33,499 bases of DNA, taken from Thermodesulfovibrionia bacterium. Its GTDB lineage: Bacteria > Nitrospirota > Thermodesulfovibrionia > JACRGW01. The stretch lies in assembly GCA_919902995.1 (NCBI GenBank), contig CAKKSD010000016.1, forward strand, positions 1 to 33,499. The letters are read 5' to 3'. A program made the translations under genes and the position numbers. Of the stretch, positions 1-7,882 are shown one piece after another; within the stretch, counting starts at the first letter, position 1, and the number at the start of each line of letters is the position of its first letter. Below the pieces are notes generated by a model. It saw nothing but the letters and a program-made list of their open reading frames with translations. It was not told where the DNA came from and searched no databases.

Positions 1-2
1 GG

Positions 3-30
3 CACTTAGGATACTATTTTATCCTAAGTG
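3..30. repeat. Perfect 11-bp inverted repeat (cacttaggata/tatcctaagtg, 6-nt loop) at the truncation point of the adjacent ORF
   Basis: Read directly: arms 3-13 and 20-30. Confidence 0.7.
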
Positions 31-40
31 TTGCACTTCC

Positions 41-703
41 TTATTGAACTGGGGGATTTCTTTTGTGGATATCCTTTGCAAGTTCTGTCCTCCAGATAGT
101 CAGGTCTTCAAGAAAGGATTTATCAGGCGGGATTCTTAATCTCTTGCTCTTTGTGTCTTTAGGGAGTAATGACTCTAATGAACCCTGTTCAACCCTTTCT
201 CTGGACAGCTCCCAAAGCTTTTCGATCTTATCAATGTAATCTGTATATTTGAGAGCGAATATTAAGCCTTCATCAGGAAATCTTGGATTTGGCTTTAAGG
301 AGGCATCAAAGAGCTTGAATTCTTCAAAGTCTGTGAGGATTACAAAATAAACCTCTTTAGTTGACCAGGCATAACTTTTTGCCTGTAAGATATTGTTTAT
401 ATCATCAAGGGCAACTGATGGAGCCTTTGCCTCGATAAAGAACTTTGTAGCTCCATTTATCCTGAAATTATAATCAGGCCTTCCGGTGGTTTCGGGTGAG
501 AGCTCAACAATGACATCCCTCTCATGGGGAGGCTTTTGTGCCTTGTTCTCTATGTCCCATCCGAGGGCTTTAAAGAAGGGGTTTATGAAATCTATCCTGA
601 CCTGTGCTTCGGGGTAGCCCTTTGAAAGATAGTGGTTTCTGTCCTTTTCGAACTTTGTTATTAAAGACTTAAGTCTTTCTCTAAAGGATTCTATGTCCTG
701 CAC
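41..703 (-). pseudogene. N-terminal fragment of a restriction enzyme (type I HsdR-N / Eco57I type IIG-like)
   Basis: The 220-aa ORF has the PD-(D/E)xK-like pattern 'GRPDYNFRINGATKFFIEAKAP' and the 'EAQVRIDFINPFFKALGWDI' N-terminus of large type IIG/type I R proteins. It stops where such proteins normally continue. Confidence 0.65.
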
Positions 704-933
704 AGGGAGATTATAGCAGATAAGTCCTCAACCTTAAACCTGAATTATTCAAGATTTACTAAAATGTCATTGCGAGAAGGCCCGATTAAATCGGGACGAC
801 GAAGCAATCTTGGTCATTAAAAGATGAGATTCTTCGGCTTCGCTCAGAATGACAGAAAGTGAAGGGATCAGAATGACGGTCTATATTATTCTGGATTCCC
901 GTTTGCACGGGAATGACAAAGAAAAAAATTTAA

Positions 934-951
934 CGCAGGCTAAAGCCTGCG
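934..951. repeat. 8-bp hairpin cgcaggct-aa-agcctgcg; dispersed-repeat-like, possible terminator downstream of proS
   Basis: Perfect inverted repeat just beyond the proS stop. Confidence 0.45.
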
Positions 952-960
952 GCTACAAAG

Positions 961-2640
961 CTATTTCCTGAAGAATGAGATCATCCCCGCCATATCTTCA
1001 ACCTTAAACCTTCTTTTCTCTCCTGACCTTCTCTCCTTTACCTCTACCATCCCCTCTTTCAGGTTCTTCTCGCCTATAACAATCTGATAGGGGATACCTA
1101 TGAGGTCTGCGTCCTTGAATTTTACTCCTGCCCTTTCATCCCTGTCGTCAATTAGAACCTCAATCCTATTACTTTCAAGTCCGCTATAAATTCTTTCTGA
1201 CACATCGGTTGTTTTAGGGTCTTTACTGTTGAGTGGAAGAATGTGAGCTTGGAAAGGAGAGATTGATTGTGGCCAGATGATTCCGTTTTGGTCGTGGTTT
1301 TGTTCGATAGCAGAGGCTGCAATCCTTGCAGGGCCTATCCCGTAGCTTCCCATAACGATAGGTCGTTCTTCTCCCTTTTCGTCCAGATAATTTGCCTTAA
1401 GGTGAATGGAGTATTTGATTCCGAGTTTAAATATATTTCCTACCTCAATCGCCTTCTCTATCCTTAAAGGTTTACTGCAGGAAGGACAGCCTTCCCCTTC
1501 TTTTGTAATATGAATATCAAAATACTCTGCCTTGAAATCCCTGGTAGGTGTGATTCCTTTTGTATGGTATCCCTCTTTATTCGACCCGGAGACATAAACA
1601 CCCTCTTTAAGAGAGCTATCAGCAATCTTCCTTATGTTATGCCCCATAGGCCCAATGAACCCTGACTCAACACCGAGCAACTCCTTTACCTCATCCCGGT
1701 GGGCAGGTCTGAAATTTCCTATGATCTTTTTTAGCTTTTTCTCATGGAGTGTCTGATCACCTCGTACTAAGGCAAGGACAGGACCATCTTCACCCATAAC
1801 CATGATAGATTTTATGAAAAACTCTGGAGCAATATTTAAATAAGATGTTACCTCCTCTATCGTCCTTTTCTCAGGGGTCTCGACCTCCTCAAGCTTCCAT
1901 GATGGAAATTTGGGTATAAGGGGGATCGCTCTTGCAATCTCAATGTTCGCCCCATAGCCGCAATTATCACACAAGGTGATTTCGTCTTCACCGGCAGGAC
2001 TCGGTGCCATAAACTCATGGGACATTCCTCCTCCCATTATTCCGGGATCAGATTCAACCATATAAAATTTCAGTCCGCATCTTGAGAAGATTTTTCTATA
2101 TGCCTTTTCATGGATCCTGTAGCTTTCTTCAAGACCTGACTCATCTATATCAAAACTGTAGGAATCCTTCATTAAGAATTCCCTTGTTCTCAGAACACCG
2201 CTCTTCGGTCTTGCCTCATCCCTGAGCTTCGTCTGTATCTGATACCATATTTGGGGGAGTTCACGATAGGACCGGATCTCTTTCGAAGCAAGCCAGGTCA
2301 TAACCTCCTCATGGGTCATACCGAGACACATATCCCTTCCCCCACGGTCCTTGAGTCTGAACATCTCGTCACCTATATCATGCCATCTGCCTGTCTCCTG
2401 CCAGAGTTCTGCGGGATGAAGAAGTGGTAGGGTAAGCTCCTGACCTCCTATGGTGTTCATCTCCTCCCTTATTATCCTGTTTATCTTTTCTATAACCCTC
2501 CAGCCTAAAGGGAGATATATGTATAAACCAGCCGCCAACTGCCTTACGAAACCTGCCCTCATCATGAGTTTATGGCTTATAGCCTCTGCCTCTGAGGGAT
2601 TCTCTTTTAATGTGGGGATTAAGAGTTTTGAGAATCGCAT
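961..2640 (-). CDS. proS: Prolyl-tRNA synthetase
   Basis: 559 aa with class II aaRS motifs, start 'MRFSKLLIPTLKENPSEAEAISHKLMMRAGFVRQLAAGLYIYLPLGWRV'. Overlaps the end of ispG. Confidence 0.97.
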   Translation of the reverse strand: MRFSKLLIPTLKENPSEAEAISHKLMMRAGFVRQLAAGLYIYLPLGWRVIEKINRIIREEMNTIGGQELTLPLLHPAELWQETGRWHDIGDEMFRLKDRGGRDMCLGMTHEEVMTWLASKEIRSYRELPQIWYQIQTKLRDEARPKSGVLRTREFLMKDSYSFDIDESGLEESYRIHEKAYRKIFSRCGLKFYMVESDPGIMGGGMSHEFMAPSPAGEDEITLCDNCGYGANIEIARAIPLIPKFPSWKLEEVETPEKRTIEEVTSYLNIAPEFFIKSIMVMGEDGPVLALVRGDQTLHEKKLKKIIGNFRPAHRDEVKELLGVESGFIGPMGHNIRKIADSSLKEGVYVSGSNKEGYHTKGITPTRDFKAEYFDIHITKEGEGCPSCSKPLRIEKAIEVGNIFKLGIKYSIHLKANYLDEKGEERPIVMGSYGIGPARIAASAIEQNHDQNGIIWPQSISPFQAHILPLNSKDPKTTDVSERIYSGLESNRIEVLIDDRDERAGVKFKDADLIGIPYQIVIGEKNLKEGMVEVKERRSGEKRRFKVEDMAGMISFFRK

Positions 2641-3683
2641 AGGTCCTCTACCTCTTTGACTAATATATCTGCAAGGTCTTTCTCTCTCACCTTCTTTACA
2701 ACCTCTCCTTTTCTGAAAAGTATACCCAATCCTTTTCCTCCTGCAATTCCTATATCTGCTGCCTTTGCCTCACCCGGACCATTCACGATACATCCCATCA
2801 CAGCCACATCAATAGGTTTTGTTTTACCCTGGAGTCTTCTCTCCACTTCCTTTGTTAGACCGATTATATCAATTTCGCACCTTCCGCAGGTAGGGCAGGA
2901 GATAATATTTACGCCATGCTCCCTTAGTCCCAATGCCTTAAGGATTTCGTAGGCAACCCTCACCTCTTCTACTGGGTCATCAGTAAGAGAGACCCTTATG
3001 GTATCTCCTATTCCACCATAGAGTAAGATACCTAGGCCTATAGCGGATTTGACCGTTCCTGGTATAATAGGACCTGCTTCTGAAATACCGATATGGAGGG
3101 GGTAATCAAACCTCTTTGAGAAGAGCCGGTATGCCGAAACAGTTGTAAGGACATCAGAAGATTTGAGGGACACCTTTATTTCTCTGAAATCCATATCCTC
3201 GAGTATCCTTATCTCTTCCTCAGCACTCTTTACAAGGGCTTCAGGGGTGTGTCCATATTCTTTTAATATCTCCTTTTTGAGTGATCCGGAATTGACGCCG
3301 ATCCTTATAGGTATACCTCTTTCTTTGACTGCCCTCACAACCTCTTCAACCTTCCACCTATCACCTATATTACCCGGGTTTATCCTGAGTCCATCCACGC
3401 CTTTATCGATAGCCTTGAGTGCGAGTCTATAATCGAAGTGTATGTCAGCAACGAGAGGGATAGAGATCCTTTCTTTTATTTTATTGAGTACCCCTGCTGC
3501 ATCCCTGTTAAGGACAGCCACCCTCACAATCTCGCATCCGGCATCTGCCAGTTTCTTTATCTGTGATACGGTTGCCTCTATATCCCTTGTATCGGTATTC
3601 GTCATTGACTGGACAACGATAGGTGCACCTCCACCGATTTTTACGCCGCCGACATTAATCTGTCTTGTCTTTCTTCTATTCAT
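2619..3683 (-). CDS. ispG: 4-hydroxy-3-methylbut-2-enyl-diphosphate synthase (GcpE)
   Basis: 'VQSMTNTDTRDIEATVSQIKKLADAGCEIVRVAV' and C-terminal 'CPTCGRCEID...VMGCIVNGPGEA'. Start placed at internal Met (MNRRKTRQI) because the upstream extension runs into a dispersed repeat. Confidence 0.96.
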   Translation of the reverse strand: MNRRKTRQINVGGVKIGGGAPIVVQSMTNTDTRDIEATVSQIKKLADAGCEIVRVAVLNRDAAGVLNKIKERISIPLVADIHFDYRLALKAIDKGVDGLRINPGNIGDRWKVEEVVRAVKERGIPIRIGVNSGSLKKEILKEYGHTPEALVKSAEEEIRILEDMDFREIKVSLKSSDVLTTVSAYRLFSKRFDYPLHIGISEAGPIIPGTVKSAIGLGILLYGGIGDTIRVSLTDDPVEEVRVAYEILKALGLREHGVNIISCPTCGRCEIDIIGLTKEVERRLQGKTKPIDVAVMGCIVNGPGEAKAADIGIAGGKGLGILFRKGEVVKKVREKDLADILVKEVEDLCDSQNS

Positions 3684-3701
3684 TTTAATTAGACTCTTCG
3701 T

Positions 3702-3794
3702 TGTCATTCCTGTGAAAACAGGAATCCAGAGAAAACTAAGAATCTGGATTCCGCATTCCCCATTTTCATGAGGACAAGCAAGTGCGGAATGACG
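3702..3794. repeat. MITE-like dispersed repeat with tgtcattcc ... ggaatgac(a/g) ends
   Basis: Terminal inverted 'tgtcattcctg ... ggaatgacg'. Same ends recur at 7410-7508 and near 845-917. Confidence 0.5.
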
Positions 3795-3890
3795 GACTTA
3801 TTTTTCATATATTCATGAACTTGATACCTCGCAACTCTACCGTGGGGTAGTCAATTTGTTGGTGGAACTTTGAACACTTGAATTTTATTC

Positions 3891-4898
3891 TCATCCCCCT
3901 GTCTTTTTCTCCCTGTATTTGATAACTGCTTCATGATGTTCTGAAGCGGTCCTCGAGAAATGGTGTGTACCGTCGTTCTTCGAAACAAAGAATAGATAAT
4001 TCACATCTGCAGGATAGAGGGCAGCCTTGATAGACTTAAATCCTGGGTTAGCAATAGGACCTGGCGGAAGCCCGGCAATCCTGTAAGTATTATAGGGAGA
4101 TTTATTCTTAAGGTCTTTCTTAGTTATCTTCTCATTAAGCCGTTTTATTCCGTAGATAGCGGTAGGGTCTGCCTGAAGGGGCATCCGTTTCTTTAGACGG
4201 TTGTGATATACAGCAGAAACAAGTGGTCTCTCTGAATCTACCTGTGCTTCACGCTCTATTATGGATGCAAGGGTTATCACCTGACTTATAGTAAAACCTA
4301 TCTCCTTTGCACGCTTCTCTATATCAGGTGTAATAACCTCCCTGAATCTGTTAATCATCCTCTCTGCTATCTCCTTGGATGTCATCCCCTTAGGAATGAG
4401 ATATGTATCAGGGGAAAGATAGCCTTCGAGACTCTTTGCTTCAAAACCGAGTGATTTAACAAATCCCCGATCATTGGTTATAGAAGTAAAACCCTCTTTC
4501 TTTGCTAGTCCAACCTTATCAATAATCTCAGCTATGTCTTCTATAGCCATCCCCTCAGGTATGGTCAGAGAGTATTCAATGATCATTCCCTTCTTGAAAG
4601 TCCTGAGGATTCCTATCATAGACATAGAAGAGCTGAGACTGTAATACCCTGACCTCACCTTTTTAGTAATTCCATAGGTCCTACCGAAGATATCAAAGGC
4701 GTATCCCCATTTAATAATTCCTTCCTTTTTGAGGGTTGCTGTTATCTCTTTGAAGTTCATTCCCTTTGAGATAACAATTTCTTTCCATTCTCCCCCAGGA
4801 GAATGGGGGAGGAAGAGTACAATATATAAATGGATGAGGCCTGCTATAATCAGTCCAACAAGGGTTATAATCAAAAGGTCTTTTGTGTTTTTTGTCAT
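3891..4898 (-). CDS. mltG: Endolytic transglycosylase MltG (YceG-like)
   Basis: 335 aa, N-terminal TM helix, 'ASIIEREAQVDSERPLVSAVYHNRLKKRMPLQADPTAIYGI' and 'SPYNTYRIAGLPPGPIANPG' signatures. Confidence 0.95.
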   Translation of the reverse strand: MTKNTKDLLIITLVGLIIAGLIHLYIVLFLPHSPGGEWKEIVISKGMNFKEITATLKKEGIIKWGYAFDIFGRTYGITKKVRSGYYSLSSSMSMIGILRTFKKGMIIEYSLTIPEGMAIEDIAEIIDKVGLAKKEGFTSITNDRGFVKSLGFEAKSLEGYLSPDTYLIPKGMTSKEIAERMINRFREVITPDIEKRAKEIGFTISQVITLASIIEREAQVDSERPLVSAVYHNRLKKRMPLQADPTAIYGIKRLNEKITKKDLKNKSPYNTYRIAGLPPGPIANPGFKSIKAALYPADVNYLFFVSKNDGTHHFSRTASEHHEAVIKYREKKTGG

Positions 4899-5314
4899 TA
4901 TTCTGTAGCTTTCCGATCTAAATAACCCTGAAGGATAAATTGGGCGGCAAGTTTATCCTTTAAACCTTTACGCTTCTTTCTGCTCATGTCTGCTTCGAGT
5001 AAGACCTTCTCAGCGCTTACTGTACTCAGTCTTTCATCCCAGAGTAATACAGGAAGGGATAAGGCAGTTTTTAATCTCTCAACAAAGGTTATTACCTTCT
5101 TTCCCTGAGGACCGATAGATCCATTCATGTTTTTAGGAAGACCGACAAGGATCTCTTTAACACCGTATTCCTCAATTATCTCTTTTATACTCGAAAGTTC
5201 TTCATTAAATCCCTTTCTGATAAGTGTCTTTAATCCCTGGGCGGTCCATCCCATCTCATCACTTACAGCAATCCCTATCGTCTTATCCCCTATGTCAAGT
5301 CCAAGAATTCTCAT
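4898..5314 (-). CDS. ruvX: YqgF/RuvX Holliday-junction resolvase-like nuclease
   Basis: '[19 protein letters not shown]', '[18 protein letters not shown]', '[16 protein letters not shown]'. Stop overlaps the mltG start by 1 nt. Confidence 0.94.
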   Translation of the reverse strand: MRILGLDIGDKTIGIAVSDEMGWTAQGLKTLIRKGFNEELSSIKEIIEEYGVKEILVGLPKNMNGSIGPQGKKVITFVERLKTALSLPVLLWDERLSTVSAEKVLLEADMSRKKRKGLKDKLAAQFILQGYLDRKATE

Positions 5315-5319
5315 AATTA

Positions 5320-5347
5320 AAACGGCTCCGATTAATTGGAGCCGTTT
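5320..5347. promoter_or_regulatory. Perfect 10-bp hairpin just 5' of ruvX
   Basis: aaacggctcc (5320-5329) / ggagccgttt (5338-5347), 8-nt loop, 5 nt from the ruvX ATG. Confidence 0.5.
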
Positions 5348-5418
5348 GATATTATCATAATTAATATAGGTTGTAAAGATTTAGTGATATGGAAAGAATT
5401 TATATAAAGAGATTTTTC

Positions 5419-5447
5419 TTGACACTAAAGGAGAAAAGTGGTAGGAA
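5419..5447 (+). promoter_or_regulatory. Candidate sigma70 promoter for the 5496 gene
   Basis: TTGACA (5419-5424), 17-nt spacer, weak -10 'taggaa' (5442-5447). Confidence 0.35.
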
Positions 5448-5495
5448 TAACAAGCATAAATTCTATCTGACTGGAACCTATTTAGGGGAGGCAAT

Positions 5496-7325
5496 ATGGG
5501 AAAAATAAAGAGAGGGTTCTCCTTTTTACTTTTTCTTTTTATACTTATCTTTTTATTATTATCAGACCACCAGGAAGCAAAAGGCACCACTATAACAGTC
5601 AAGCCAGGTAAGTTCAGCCATTTTATTCTTCATATTCCCTCTGCTCCCATAGCTGGCGAGAATTCTATTCTAAGACTGCAGTCTTTTGATATCTATAATA
5701 ATTTCATAACAGATTTTAATGAAACCGGTAAAGATTTTGAGATACATGTTTCAGGTAGCGCCCAGGTGGAGCCCAAGGTGTTGAAGGCATCAAGTTTCAG
5801 GGGTGGAAGTGCACTCGTAAATATCAGAGATAAAAAGGCAGAGACTGTAACCCTCTCCATCTTTGAAATGGGAGGAACATTACCGATACTATCAAAAGAG
5901 ATCACCGTAAGGCCTAATAAGCCAGATCACTTTGTCCTTCAGTCACCCTCTCAGGTAAAGGCAGGAGAATCCTTTGAGATAAAAGTGATTGCGAGGGATG
6001 CCTTTGAAAATATACTCGTGGATGATTCAGGGTTAGGGAAAAACTTCAAGGTTAATATAGCAGGAACAGGCGGGCTTAAATACACTGATACCGGGACTTT
6101 GAATTTCAGGGCGGGGGTTGCAACCGCAGGGTTTGTTCCGGGTAAGGTTGGTGAGGCAACAATAGAGATTTATGATTCACTCTCTGGGAGCAGAGGTAAA
6201 ACTACTTCAATAAGAATCATGCCTTCAGGTCTGAGTTCCTTTAGTGTGCAGACCCCTAAGGAGGGTGTGGCAGGAAATCCCTTTGAGGTTATTATAACTG
6301 CCCTTGATTCTCACGGGAACCTTGTAACTAATTACGATACAGTAGGTGATGGTGTAATACTAACTTCCAACGGGAAAGGAAGGATTCACCCTGACCGTAT
6401 TTCCCCTTCTGAATTCAGGGGTGGCAATGCCATTGCTAAGGTTGTCTATGAAGTCGCAGAAAATATACAGGTAGTAGCCACAGAGAGTAATAAAAGAGAG
6501 CGCGGAAGAAGCGGGGTTGTTAATATAAGACCGGCGACACCCGACCACTTCATTGTAACTTCGCCCAAGACAGCCTCAGCCGGACAGGGTTTCAAACTTA
6601 GGATAGAGGCATTTGATAGATTTAAAAACCTTATCCCTGATTATAATTTAATCGGAGGCGATGTTTATCTTAGCACGACAGGATCAGGTACACTTAATCC
6701 TTCTGTCATTCCTTCCTCGGAATTCATTAATGGATTAGCAGTAATAAATACCACTTATGATAAGGCAGAGTCCTTTTCAATAACAGCGAGGATGGCCCAT
6801 AGGAGGGAGGCTATAAAAATTGAAGAGAAAAAGGAAGAGGTCAAGCCGCCAGTAAAGAAGGTCGAACTGTTACCTCCAAAAGTTGCAGAAGAAAAACCCA
6901 AACCTGTTCTACCTAAGGTTAAGAAAGAAATTGCAAAGAAGCCCGAGGAAAAGAAACCCGAACCGCAGGAGGTAAAGAAGCCTGAACCAAAAAAGGGGGT
7001 CAGTCGTGGACCCTATGAGGTAAGCAATATCGGAATTGTTGAGAGTAAAAAAAGGGCAGTTGTTATTGTAACCTCAAATGGCGTCCTCGATCATACTGCC
7101 TCTCTTGTTACAAAGGATGGAAAGAGGTGGCTTAGCCTCAAGGTCTCACCTGCTGTGAGGAAGATGGAAAAGAAACAGCGGCTTAAATCGTCATTTGTTG
7201 GTGATGTAGTCCTGGAAGAAGAGAAAGATGTCCTGAACATAATGCTGGAGATACTCCCTGAGAAGGTTAAATATGAGACTAAGATTTCCAGGAATTCTAT
7301 AACGGTAACATTTACTGCACAGTAA
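5496..7325 (+). CDS. Secreted protein: four tandem ~100-aa Ig-like repeats, Lys/Pro/Glu-rich linker, C-terminal AMIN-like domain
   Basis: Signal-peptide-like N-terminus; repeated '(D/S)HF.(V/L)..P..(A/V)G..F.(I/L).(A/I).D...N...D' modules; 'PPVKKVELLPPKVAEEKPKPVLPKVKKE' linker; terminal beta-rich domain. Confidence 0.75.
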   Translation: MGKIKRGFSFLLFLFILIFLLLSDHQEAKGTTITVKPGKFSHFILHIPSAPIAGENSILRLQSFDIYNNFITDFNETGKDFEIHVSGSAQVEPKVLKASSFRGGSALVNIRDKKAETVTLSIFEMGGTLPILSKEITVRPNKPDHFVLQSPSQVKAGESFEIKVIARDAFENILVDDSGLGKNFKVNIAGTGGLKYTDTGTLNFRAGVATAGFVPGKVGEATIEIYDSLSGSRGKTTSIRIMPSGLSSFSVQTPKEGVAGNPFEVIITALDSHGNLVTNYDTVGDGVILTSNGKGRIHPDRISPSEFRGGNAIAKVVYEVAENIQVVATESNKRERGRSGVVNIRPATPDHFIVTSPKTASAGQGFKLRIEAFDRFKNLIPDYNLIGGDVYLSTTGSGTLNPSVIPSSEFINGLAVINTTYDKAESFSITARMAHRREAIKIEEKKEEVKPPVKKVELLPPKVAEEKPKPVLPKVKKEIAKKPEEKKPEPQEVKKPEPKKGVSRGPYEVSNIGIVESKKRAVVIVTSNGVLDHTASLVTKDGKRWLSLKVSPAVRKMEKKQRLKSSFVGDVVLEEEKDVLNIMLEILPEKVKYETKISRNSITVTFTAQ

Positions 7326-7409
7326 AAAATAGGAATAAATGAACCTCCCCGCAGCAAGCTACGGGGTATCTAAAAAAATTCAAATCGCATGCTGTTATTC
7401 CTGCCCCTT

Positions 7410-7508
7410 CTGTCATTCCTGCGGAAGCAAGAATCAAGTATACAGATGTGATAGTTTCCAGCTTATGCGTGAATAACGTTTGGATTCCTGTTTTCACAGG
7501 AATGACAG
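7410..7508. repeat. 99-bp MITE-like element with 12-bp terminal inverted repeats
   Basis: ctgtcattcctg (7410-7421) and caggaatgacag (7497-7508) are exact inverted repeats. Confidence 0.6.
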
Positions 7509-7687
7509 CTTAAGTTATTTTGATTTTGATACCCTGCGGTCTCTGCCGCAGGGTAATTTATTCTTTCAGGCACAAGTGATACGGTTGTCATATCAGTAAG
7601 GCCTGCGTGCCAAGGGTCGAGTACAAGATGGGATCTCAGGCTGGAATGTCCAAAGACTGCTTCTCCGTAGGCATATTGTGAGTAAAG
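7463..7687 (-). pseudogene. Start-less relic reading frame
   Basis: Manual minus-strand translation: LYSQYAYGEAVFGHSSLRSHLVLDPWHAGLTDMTTVSLVPERI..., with a stop codon immediately upstream and the C-terminus running into the MITE. Confidence 0.3.
7530..7555. terminator. Hairpin taccctgcgg-tctctg-ccgcagggta (10-bp perfect stem)
   Basis: Perfect inverted repeat in intergenic DNA followed by 'atttattctttc'. It could also be a dispersed repeat. Confidence 0.4.
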
Positions 7688-7882
7688 TTAAGCATTTTTT
7701 AACTTAATAGAATAGATTGACAATCAAGAGAAAGAGGCGTATTATTTGAATATAAACTCTGTTTAAAATATTAAAAACTTCCTGAGAGGGCAGAGATGAT
7801 GCAGTTTATCGGGATTTTCTATTCAGAGATTTTCTCTTCTTCAAATTACCTGTCAACAAACAAACCTTATGGAGATTAAATA

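Noticed and set aside
1267-3771. Plus-strand ORFs opposite proS and ispG (1267-1467, 2450-2659, 2656-2952, 3163-3432, 3442-3771)
   Set aside because: Antisense to confidently identified enzymes; no recognisable protein features.
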